A DNA stretch of 10,859 bases. Origin: Verrucomicrobiales bacterium. Its GTDB lineage: Bacteria; Verrucomicrobiota; Verrucomicrobiia; Verrucomicrobiales; DEV007. Under the pieces are notes generated by a model. The model searched no databases, had not been told where the DNA came from, and was given only the letters and a program-made list of their open reading frames with translations. The DNA lies in contig QIKC01000157.1 of the NCBI GenBank assembly GCA_003232855.1, positions 1-10,859 on the forward strand, given 5' to 3'. The number at the start of each line of letters is the position of its first letter. Position 1 is the first letter of the stretch. Of the stretch, positions 1 through 5,467 are shown piece by piece. The translations under genes were made by a program, and so were the position numbers.

Positions 1-220
1 TTTCGCGTGCACGTGCGAACTCGGCCATCGCGGTGAAATCGCTTTGCCCGCAGAGCATACTGCAGAGACCGATGGTGAGAATATCACAGAGTTTGTGCTC
101 CCTCCTCCTCTCCCCCTCTCCGATCTTCTCAACAACGTCCTCAGGGACACCCCGAAAAAAGCAAATTCCTAGCAGTTCCCATTTTACTATCGGCGGCAAT
201 ATGGGATGACTTCTGCACAC
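1..220 (-). CDS. ISAs1-family (H-repeat-like) transposase, N-terminal fragment cut by the window edge
   Basis: A minus-strand reading frame is open from at least 220 to the left edge. From 148 downward it reads VPEDVVEKIGEGERRREHKL, then CDILTIGLCSMLCGQ and SDFTAMAEFARARE. This matches the N-terminal region of ISAs1-type transposases (the domain preceding the DDE catalytic part), where a VPDPR-like start leads into RHxLxDILxIxLCAxxCG and then a stretch ending in EFxRAKE. The usual PDPR is PEDV here. The catalytic DDE residues would lie outside the window. No ATG is in frame near the expected start; GTG at 220 or TTG at 199 are the candidates, so the 5' end may be eroded. The gene is divergent from the beta-helix gene. 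No terminal inverted repeat could be placed in 165-284. The family call is from memory of the consensus; whether the element is active cannot be judged. Confidence 0.75.
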   Translation of the reverse strand, partial: MCRSHPILPPIVKWELLGICFFRGVPEDVVEKIGEGERRREHKLCDILTIGLCSMLCGQSDFTAMAEFARARE

Positions 221-284
221 TTTCCACGCCGAAGGCTCGATAAAAATTCTCGAAAAATCAAATTCAATCAATTAGGAAATAAAT

Positions 285-1784
285 ATGAAAAACGTTTTGG
301 GTATTTTATTTTTAGTAATATCGCTGCCAACATACGGGTGGTCTATCACTTACTACGTTTCGACTAGCGGCGCGGACAGTAATGCTGGAACCTCTGCCAG
401 TACCCCTTGGAAAAGCATAAGCAAAGTCAACAATACTCAATCATTTTCCCCGGGCGATTCCATTCTCTTTAAGCGAGGAGATACATTTACAGAAAAACTG
501 ATCATACGTTCCTCCGGAAATGCGGAAAATAACATCGTATTTGGGGCGTATGGAAAAGGCGTTAAACCTATTATTGACGTAAAGAAAAGTGCATCGGCTG
601 CTATTACGTGCTTCCAATCCTACATTACTTTCCAAGATCTTATTCTTAAAAACAGCACCGGAAATGCCTTGGGTATTGCCCATAATGAAGGTGCTAATAA
701 CATGCGCATCTATCGTCTCGAAATCTTTAATAGCGGCAACAACGGCATCGGTTTTTCCAAAGGGGGAAACAACATTCACATTGATTCTTGCCGTATTATC
801 AATTCGACAAACAACGGCATCTTCTTGTCAGGTTCCCCCGACAACAAGTTGAGTCATGTCGTTGTGGAAAATACCTTTGTTTCGGGAGTCACAACCAATG
901 ACGGCATAACGATTCACGAAGATAGCTCACGTAATAGTGCCGGCAGCGATTTTTTACTGCAAAACAATTATGCTGAAAATTGTCATGAGCAAGGGTTCGA
1001 CATCACCACCGGCAGCGAAGTGTTGCTGCTCAATAATAAATCAAAAAATAATGGGCAGGGGGGCGTGGTTGTTGGGCATTCTGCAAAAAACGTAACCATT
1101 CAAAACCACCATAGCATAGATGAACCTGTCCAAAACACCTCTGCCGCGATTAATATCGGCGGCGATAGTTCAGGGTGGGTAACGTTGCTGTATAGTGTGA
1201 TAGAAGGGGACGGGTATCATTTACTTCTAATTACCAGGAGTAACGTGAAAATTTACAATAACACCTTTGTTTGGAATGGCGGTGGATCCATTTTTGATAT
1301 GGCAGGCCCCACTCAAAACATCGCAGTCAAAAACAATATTTTTACGACACGACAAGATAGTATCGGGCGTATTCGTTTTTTGGATCCTTCTCGCGCCCCT
1401 GATGATGCCGATTACACTTTTGATAATAATATTTACTACGCTCCCAATGGGCTGTTGTTTCATGTGGCAGCCAAAGGAAGGAACTATGATTTTGCTAAGT
1501 TTCGCGCAACCTTTGGGCACGCCAAATTTAGCATTGCGCTCGATCCTTTATTGGAGAACAAGGCCAGCAGGAACTACCGGCTAACGCAATCTTCTCCCGC
1601 AATCAATGCCGGTGAAAATTTGGCATTCGCAAAAGATTTTTCAGGAAATCCGGTGCCGCACGGCCCTAAACCCGATATAGGTGCATACGAATTTTCGGCA
1701 GTTCCCACGGCTGACTTGTCCGACAAAAATTCAGGAGAGGTTGCCCCAAAAAACAAAGCCACTGAGTCAAAGGAGAAAAAATGA
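285..1784 (+). CDS. Secreted right-handed parallel beta-helix repeat protein
   Basis: A 499-aa protein. Residues 1-20 form a signal peptide (MKNVLGILFLVISLPTYGWS), so it is exported. The mature start YYVSTSGADSNAGTS..PWKSISKVNN is the typical entry strand of pectate-lyase-like beta-helix proteins. The middle is rich in Asn-containing rungs (NNMRIYRLEIFNSGNNGIG, NNIHIDSCRIINSTNNGIF), as in PbH1 repeats. Residues about 433-470 (SSPAINAG ... DFSG ... PDIGAYEF) are the usual C-terminal closing motif of this class, followed by a charged Lys/Glu tail of about 29 residues. Such proteins bind, cleave or epimerise polysaccharides, but no catalytic residues can be assigned, so the substrate is unknown. 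An AGGA lies about 10 nt upstream of the ATG. The gene is AT-richer than the right half of the window. Its TGA overlaps the next ATG (ATGA at 1781), which points to translational coupling with a partner that is now broken. Confidence 0.88.
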   Translation: MKNVLGILFLVISLPTYGWSITYYVSTSGADSNAGTSASTPWKSISKVNNTQSFSPGDSILFKRGDTFTEKLIIRSSGNAENNIVFGAYGKGVKPIIDVKKSASAAITCFQSYITFQDLILKNSTGNALGIAHNEGANNMRIYRLEIFNSGNNGIGFSKGGNNIHIDSCRIINSTNNGIFLSGSPDNKLSHVVVENTFVSGVTTNDGITIHEDSSRNSAGSDFLLQNNYAENCHEQGFDITTGSEVLLLNNKSKNNGQGGVVVGHSAKNVTIQNHHSIDEPVQNTSAAINIGGDSSGWVTLLYSVIEGDGYHLLLITRSNVKIYNNTFVWNGGGSIFDMAGPTQNIAVKNNIFTTRQDSIGRIRFLDPSRAPDDADYTFDNNIYYAPNGLLFHVAAKGRNYDFAKFRATFGHAKFSIALDPLLENKASRNYRLTQSSPAINAGENLAFAKDFSGNPVPHGPKPDIGAYEFSAVPTADLSDKNSGEVAPKNKATESKEKK

Positions 1785-1822
1785 ACCGAATTAGCTTAGA
1801 AAAGTATCCGTTAGAAGCACAG

Positions 1823-1839
1823 TACCTGTCACTGAAATC
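1823..1839 (+). repeat. Boundary motif, copy 1
   Basis: TACCTGTCACTGAAATC, identical over 17 bp to copy 4 (5340-5356). It interrupts the coupled reading frame that starts at 1781. It lies 30 nt beyond the stop of the convergent gene at 1870. Confidence 0.85.
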
Positions 1840-1840
1840 C

Positions 1841-1857
1841 TTGCGCTCCGGAGGCAA
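1841..1857. repeat. Imperfect hairpin adjoining motif copy 1
   Basis: TTGCGCTCC (1841-1849) is followed directly by GGAGGCAA (1850-1857), an inverted repeat with one unpaired G and almost no loop. It lies between the boundary motif and the 3' end of the gene at 1870. No T-run follows it on either strand's outgoing side, so it is not a clear intrinsic terminator. It could be a structured part of the boundary site. Confidence 0.4.
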
Positions 1858-1869
1858 AAATTCCCGTCG

Positions 1870-2988
1870 CTATTCAGAGGGATGCATCCTCTGCCACTCG
1901 ATGGAAGATCGGATGTTAGGATTGTCATTCACGTCATCGGAATGAATGTAGCCTCCCCAGCCATCCGTCCAGTGCTGCTTGGCGTAGGAATGTTTCGATG
2001 TTCCCCACTGGGGATCCTTCATGGTTTCGACATCATGAATCGAGTCGATGAATCGATCGTGTGATGTGGTGTCCATCGCCCTGCGGTGACGAGCCATGAT
2101 GTTTGCCCGGAATGCCTCGTTCTGACCTGCGAGGGCTCTGCTCTGAGCCATGATCCTCTCACGCGCCGCCCTGTTATCGCGAATGCCCTGCTGGAATACG
2201 GCGTTCAGACGCTGGCGAACCTTGAGATGGACTTGTACCCAGGCGGGGTTCGGAGTTGCTGATCTGACCATGTAGGTAAACATGCTGCGGCGACTGTCCA
2301 GCGTGCCAAGAGGAGCGATGAATCCATGGACGTTGGTAAGTCCCCACGTTGTTTGGGTGGTTACCCCGGCCTCGCCGCGCAAGGTCGCCGCGCTCTTCAC
2401 ATAGACCGCGTAAATTTCCTCTTCCATCTTGGTTCCTTGCCAATCGAATACCGCGCGTAAGCCAACGCCGATACGCCCAGGGCCGGCTTGTTTCAAAGCT
2501 GCGGGAAGTCCCGGGACGATCCGGACTCCGGTGATTTGAAGACCCGGGATATCACTCTGATAAATTTTTCTCACCGCTTCGACTAGCGCCGCTTTCGGTT
2601 CCATGGGGGCGATATTCAGCATTCCCAGCCGCATCGCCCCTGGCTCGTTAAGTGCTGCGTCACCGGTTAGCCAATAGCATGTTGTATCCGGAAAAACCTG
2701 CAGCCGTTCCTTGGTTTCGTGATTGGTCAACATGGCGCCGATGATCACCGGCACCGAGGTGTTTTGGAGGTTCCACCGGACGCCTGATTCCAGCTTCCAA
2801 CCAACCGGCCCGCGAATTGCGTAGACTGGCATTTGTGCTTGCTGGTCGTGCACATAATAGAGCTGCATTACCGGCATGGTGAAATCTTCCTGCCCGGGCG
2901 GTTCCGGCTGGAAATCTTGCGCCATCGCGTTGAATGACGCGATCCATACCAACACCAAGCATGTCAAAATTTTCGCCTTCATACTCAT
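1870..2988 (-). CDS. Secreted protein of unknown function with a C-terminal W-x-GGYIHSDD-type motif
   Basis: A 372-aa protein starting MSMKAKILTCLVLVWIASFNAMAQD, a clear signal peptide with cleavage after AMA (residues 22-24). ATG at 2988 and ATG two codons later are both possible; neither has a strong ribosome binding site. The mature N-terminal part is globular with no family I recognise. A charged Arg/Gln-rich, probably helical segment covers about 250-305 (QRLNAVFQQGIRDNRAARERI, RHRRAMD). Residues 309-360 read as F-I-D-S-I-H-D-V ... DP ... W..GWGGYIHSDD.NDNPN. This resembles the C-terminal motif (...GVQ..DP......W.N..GEYI.SD...NPN) seen in some uncharacterised secreted bacterial proteins, a comparison from memory only. 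The gene is alone between motif copies 1 and 2 with a 98-nt leader to copy 2, so it probably has its own promoter. No enzyme activity is claimed. Confidence 0.8.
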   Translation of the reverse strand: MSMKAKILTCLVLVWIASFNAMAQDFQPEPPGQEDFTMPVMQLYYVHDQQAQMPVYAIRGPVGWKLESGVRWNLQNTSVPVIIGAMLTNHETKERLQVFPDTTCYWLTGDAALNEPGAMRLGMLNIAPMEPKAALVEAVRKIYQSDIPGLQITGVRIVPGLPAALKQAGPGRIGVGLRAVFDWQGTKMEEEIYAVYVKSAATLRGEAGVTTQTTWGLTNVHGFIAPLGTLDSRRSMFTYMVRSATPNPAWVQVHLKVRQRLNAVFQQGIRDNRAARERIMAQSRALAGQNEAFRANIMARHRRAMDTTSHDRFIDSIHDVETMKDPQWGTSKHSYAKQHWTDGWGGYIHSDDVNDNPNIRSSIEWQRMHPSE

Positions 2989-3086
2989 GGAATTTCGTGA
3001 GTGATCAGTTCTGGCATGGCCAGACTACCCCTGATCGTCGGCCTGATCGCGTGGCCAGGCAATCTTTTCTTTCGATGGTTGGCAAG

Positions 3087-3103
3087 TAACTGTCACTGAA
3101 ATC
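3087..3103 (+). repeat. Boundary motif, copy 2
   Basis: TAACTGTCACTGAAATC, 16 of 17 bp identical to copies 1 and 4. It lies 98 nt upstream of the start of the 372-aa gene and 38 nt beyond the stop of the next minus-strand gene. GTCACT occurs at 3092-3097 and again at 3104-3109, exactly 12 bp later, so the site may be a tandem of half-sites. The flanking 2989-3086 holds a small hairpin (CTGGC-ATG-GCCAG, 3011-3023) and no gene. Confidence 0.8.
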
Positions 3104-3141
3104 GTCACTAGCATGGCACTGTTTTCCTATTCCAAGCCGGT

Positions 3142-3963
3142 TTATCCCGGCGCCAGACGAGAGCGGACGAGGACGAGGGCGATGCCCAACAGCGCAGTTC
3201 CACCAAGGGTGATGAGGAGCCAGGGGACGCCGCTATCAATTTCGGTTTGACCGCCGCTCTCCCCACCGCTCGGCTGTCCCCCACGCCTCGAGTTCAGGGG
3301 GGCGGGCGAGCTCGGATTATCCATCTCTCTAACTGGTCTCTTCCCCAGGGCGGCTTCCCTTGCCAAGGCCAGGTGTTTCCGGTAGATCTGCCATGTCGGG
3401 ATGCGATTGCCATCTCTCAGGGTAGCCAGCTCTTTCATTCGGAGTTTGTTCACAAGACCCTTACTTTCTTCCCTAAATATTTCTTCGACCAATTCGCTTT
3501 CCTCTTTGTCGAGGAGCCGCAGCGACCCAGCGCCAGGCGGAGGAATCTCCCCGTCGTCCGCCTCGTAGAGGTCTCGGTTCGCGATCCACCAGCGTTGCCA
3601 CAATTCGAGGTCGTAAAGGAAGCCTTCGGATTCCTTTGATTCTTCGCTCCGGTAGGTGACCGGAGGATCCGGGACGATCTCACTGAGCGACCGCATGGCC
3701 GTTATGCACGGCTCCAAGGTCAACAGATCCCCCTCGTAGACCTTCGCGTGCCAGTAGGTGAACTCGTCATCTGTTACCAGCTCCATCAGATCCCGCACCA
3801 CCTTCTTCGAGTTGATCTTCGCCAGTCCCGCAGCCGCAGCCTCCACCTCCCTCGGGTCGCCGCGCAAGAGGTCGGCCCGCAGTTTCTCGTAATCAGGCTC
3901 CCCGCCAAACAGCTTCCCAGCCTGGAGGAAAAACATGATGAGCGGGAAGAGGTAAACTTTCAT
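3142..3963 (-). CDS. Exported HEAT-like protein with C-terminal membrane anchor, unknown function
   Basis: The ATG at 3963 is chosen because MKVYLFPLIMFFLQAGKLFGGE is a proper signal peptide; an upstream ATG at 3996 would add 11 polar residues in front of it. The protein has 273 aa. Residues about 23-65 (YEKLRADLLRGDPREVEAAA, then AGLAKINSKKVVRDLMELV) look like a paired-helix HEAT/PBS-lyase-type unit. An acidic, helix-rich middle follows, containing LELWQRWWIANRDLY, which often closes HEAT-type Verrucomicrobiota and Planctomycetota proteins. Then comes a Ser/Gly/Pro-rich linker (NPSSPAPLNSRRGGQPSGGE) and a terminal membrane span WLLITLGGTALLGIALVLV with Arg and RLAPG behind it. This suits a periplasm-facing anchored protein. 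The tail resembles a sorting signal but lacks a PEP motif. It sits alone between motif copies 2 and 3. No specific role can be assigned. Confidence 0.75.
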   Translation of the reverse strand: MKVYLFPLIMFFLQAGKLFGGEPDYEKLRADLLRGDPREVEAAAAGLAKINSKKVVRDLMELVTDDEFTYWHAKVYEGDLLTLEPCITAMRSLSEIVPDPPVTYRSEESKESEGFLYDLELWQRWWIANRDLYEADDGEIPPPGAGSLRLLDKEESELVEEIFREESKGLVNKLRMKELATLRDGNRIPTWQIYRKHLALAREAALGKRPVREMDNPSSPAPLNSRRGGQPSGGESGGQTEIDSGVPWLLITLGGTALLGIALVLVRSRLAPG

Positions 3964-4054
3964 ATCTACATGTAAAACGGACAACTGGGGCGGCATATTA
4001 GGTTGGGCACCGGCCTAGTTGTTCACCCTCACCCAGTCCGCGCGGCGGATCTCG

Positions 4055-4065
4055 ACTGAAATCTA
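4055..4065 (+). repeat. Boundary motif, degenerate copy 3
   Basis: ACTGAAATCTA, an 11-bp match to the right part of copy 4 (9 bp to all copies); the left half of the motif is not conserved. It lies at the expected place, about 91 nt upstream of the HEAT-like gene start and 72 nt before the PEP-CTERM gene. AATCTA (4060-4065) and TAGATT (4070-4075) form a 6-bp hairpin with a 4-nt loop at its edge. This copy is the weakest of the four and could be chance. Confidence 0.45.
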
Positions 4066-4137
4066 AAGATAGATTGAATTTCAACGTATGGAAATTTTTT
4101 TACTTGTAGTCGTCATTGTTTTAGGTAAGGTGCCGCC

Positions 4138-5094
4138 ATGAAGAAAAGTATTCAAATGACGGCAGTGGCTATGTGTTCCTTGATGGGAACATCTTTCGTG
4201 CAAGCGGCAGTGACGATCGACTGGGTGTCGGTCGGGAATGCCGGGAATGTGGTGGACAATTCGACCGGCTTCGGTGCGGTGGGTTACAATTACCGGCTCG
4301 CGAGGACGGAGACGAACTTGAACGATTACGCGGAGTTTCTGAATGCGGTGGCGACGACGACGGACACGCACGGGCTCTACAACACGAGCATGGGTAGCGT
4401 TGCGAGTATCGCGGGGATCACGCGAACCGTCGTGGGCGGGGGTTTCAGCTACGCGGTTACGGGTAGCGGCTTGCGTCCGGTGACGTATGTGAGCTGGAAT
4501 GACGCGGCGCGCTTTGTGAACTGGATGAGCAACGGGCAGGGAGCGGGAGATACGGAGACGGGGACGTATGACATGAGCCTGGCCACACCAACGGCAGCGC
4601 CCGGGGCGAGCATCTATCTCCCGACGGAGGACGAGTGGTATAAGGCGGCGTATTACGACCCGAGCATCGGCGCGGGTGATGATGGGGATAATTACTGGCT
4701 GTATCCGACGCAGAGCAACGTGGCTCCGGGGAATGACGTGGGCGGTGGATCGAATTTGGCGAACTTTTTCGATGGTGGCTTTACGCTGGGCGGCCCGAAC
4801 CTGCTGACGGACGGCGGAGCGTTCACGGGCAGCGGGAGTTTTTATGGGACATTCGACCAAGGAGGGAACGTGAGGGAATGGAACGACGCCGTGATATCCG
4901 GCTCGTCGCGCGGGCTGCGCGGGGGTTCTTGGTTCGACAACGATAGCTTCCTGCGCTCCTTGCTCCGCGACGGCAACGCGCCGTCCCTCGAGAGCAACCT
5001 CGTGGGGTTCCGCCTCGCCAGCGTCCCTGAACCAACGTCGGGAGTCCTCGTGATGTTAGGATGTGTGGGGATGTTGGCACGCCGGAGACGTTGA
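4138..5094 (+). CDS. PEP-CTERM-anchored SUMF1/FGE-fold protein lacking the catalytic cysteines
   Basis: A 318-aa protein. It has a signal peptide at 1-24 (MKKSIQMTAVAMCSLMGTSFVQAA). The body carries formylglycine-generating-enzyme/sulfatase-modifying-factor landmarks: YRLARTETNLNDYAEFLNAV, RPVTYVSWNDAARFVNWMS, YLPTEDEWYKAAYYDP, GTFDQGGNVREWNDAV, GLRGGSWF and a final VGFRLAS. The last 23 residues, VPEPTSGVLVMLGCVGMLARRRR, are a PEP-CTERM signal for exosortase cleavage. The only cysteines are in the signal peptide and the C-terminal helix. In the GGS motif the positions of the two catalytic Cys of true FGE (GGSYMCHRSYC) are Asp267 and Leu272. It therefore cannot act as a copper-dependent FGE and is more likely a surface or matrix protein using the fold for binding. 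AAGG (4127-4130) lies 7 nt before the ATG. It is the only plus-strand gene in the array. Confidence 0.92.
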   Translation: MKKSIQMTAVAMCSLMGTSFVQAAVTIDWVSVGNAGNVVDNSTGFGAVGYNYRLARTETNLNDYAEFLNAVATTTDTHGLYNTSMGSVASIAGITRTVVGGGFSYAVTGSGLRPVTYVSWNDAARFVNWMSNGQGAGDTETGTYDMSLATPTAAPGASIYLPTEDEWYKAAYYDPSIGAGDDGDNYWLYPTQSNVAPGNDVGGGSNLANFFDGGFTLGGPNLLTDGGAFTGSGSFYGTFDQGGNVREWNDAVISGSSRGLRGGSWFDNDSFLRSLLRDGNAPSLESNLVGFRLASVPEPTSGVLVMLGCVGMLARRRR

Positions 5095-5338
5095 AAGATT
5101 CCCTTTTGATCTTTATTCCTTTTCCCGTAACCGTTCAGCTGCCTTTTGACATTTTTCGGGTTTCTGTAATTTAAAGTGATCGACGGATTTTTTGACAGAA
5201 TTAACGGAATTATTTAGGAGGGAGATTGCCCGCGAAGGGTCGCGAAGTTTTTTGAGGGAGGTTTTTTTGGAAGGCTGGGATGAAATCGGCGACGGTTGAT
5301 GTGCGAGATCTCTTTTTGACGGAAATAATTGTTGGAAA
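5095..5338. other. AT-rich gene-free stretch after the PEP-CTERM gene
   Basis: No convincing gene. AAAGAT (5094-5099) and ATCTTT (5109-5114) could form a weak 6-bp hairpin just after the stop, followed by a pyrimidine-rich run, a poor terminator candidate. Two related stretches, TTTTTGACAGAATTAACGG (from 5190) and TTTTTGACGGAAATAATTG (from about 5312), are imperfect direct repeats. CGCGAAG occurs twice (5231-5247). A 78-codon minus-strand frame crosses the region but has biased Lys/Ser content and no features of a real protein. The composition differs sharply from the fic gene to its right. Confidence 0.45.
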
Positions 5339-5446
5339 TTACCTGTCACTGAAATCTATCCAGCAGGGTGCGGAATGTGCGTTGTAGGACTCCTTGGAGA
5401 GGCGGGAGACTGGGAACTGGGACTCGATGAAAGTGAGGTCGGACAT
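5339..5446 (-). pseudogene. 5' remnant of a DNA methylase gene following fic, broken near the array boundary
   Basis: ATG at 5446 opens a 35-codon minus-strand frame: MSDLTFIESQFPVSRLSKES, then Y, a short tail (NAHSAPCW) and IDFSDR before TAA. FIE.QFPVS.LSKESY is, as I recall it, the extreme N-terminus of large DNA methylases (DUF1156-like, Zn-ribbon adenine methylase group) that normally run for many hundreds of residues with a GLGKWWGRKPL motif soon after. Here similarity stops at 5384. After 27 unassigned bases the frame reads through the 17-bp motif, whose reverse strand encodes IDFSDR. It starts 21 nt after the fic stop, so the two were probably an operon. Fic and methylases of this type are often neighbours in restriction or anti-phage islands. 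Truncation is seen directly; the family name is from memory. Confidence 0.6.
5340..5356 (+). repeat. Boundary motif, copy 4
   Basis: TACCTGTCACTGAAATC, identical over 17 bp to copy 1. It marks the right end of the array. On the reverse strand it supplies the last codons and part of the stop codon of the methylase remnant. Confidence 0.85.
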
Positions 5447-5467
5447 CTTGAAAGCGATCAGCGGGCA

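Larger units (their letters stand above)
1781..1945 (+). pseudogene. Truncated second gene of the beta-helix operon, fused to the cassette boundary
   Basis: ATG at 1781 overlaps the beta-helix stop codon (ATGA) and is preceded by AAGGAG, a good ribosome binding site. The frame gives MNRISLEKYPLEAQY and then enters the 17-bp repeat (read as LSLKS). It runs on to a TGA at 1943-1945, 54 codons in all. The last 76 nt overlap the 3' end of the convergent 372-aa gene. A well-initiated, coupled start followed by a short tail that runs antiparallel into another gene is best explained as the 5' end of a real gene cut off at about 1823. Fifteen residues are too few to name the family. Alternatively it could be a genuine tiny peptide, but the antisense overlap argues against that. 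Confidence 0.55.
1823..5356. mobile_element. Candidate cassette array bounded by a 17-bp direct repeat
   Basis: The segment begins and ends with the same 17 bp, TACCTGTCACTGAAATC (1823-1839 and 5340-5356). It is subdivided by a 16/17 copy (3087-3103) and a degenerate copy sharing ACTGAAATC(TA) (4055-4065), all in the same orientation. In the first two units the layout is the same: motif, 30-38 nt, stop of a minus-strand gene, gene, about 90-98 nt of leader, next motif. The third unit holds a plus-strand gene and a longer 245-nt tail. Every unit carries one gene with an N-terminal signal peptide. The outer copies lie at or near the break points of two unrelated genes. No integrase, transposase or relaxase lies inside, and the motif does not contain the GTTRRRY integron core, so this is not a recognised integron. 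Alternatives are a dispersed intergenic repeat or a shared operator. Calling it mobile is inference. Confidence 0.42.

Noticed and set aside
1666..1857. Minus-strand 63-codon frame across motif copy 1
   Set aside because: It is antisense to the 3' end of the beta-helix gene and has no initiation signals; the DFSDR shared with the methylase remnant only reflects the repeated DNA.
4081..4860. Long Arg-rich minus-strand frame (259 codons)
   Set aside because: It lies antisense to the PEP-CTERM/SUMF gene, is dominated by Arg/His/Ile without any domain, and is the expected shadow of a GC-rich coding sequence.
5094..5114. Intrinsic terminator of the PEP-CTERM gene
   Set aside because: Only a 6-bp AT-rich stem with no continuous T-run, so it is not listed as a terminator.
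1823..5356. Classical class 1-type integron cassette array
   Set aside because: The repeated motif has no GTTRRRY/RYYYAAC core pair, there is no attI-like site, and no integron integrase is in the window.
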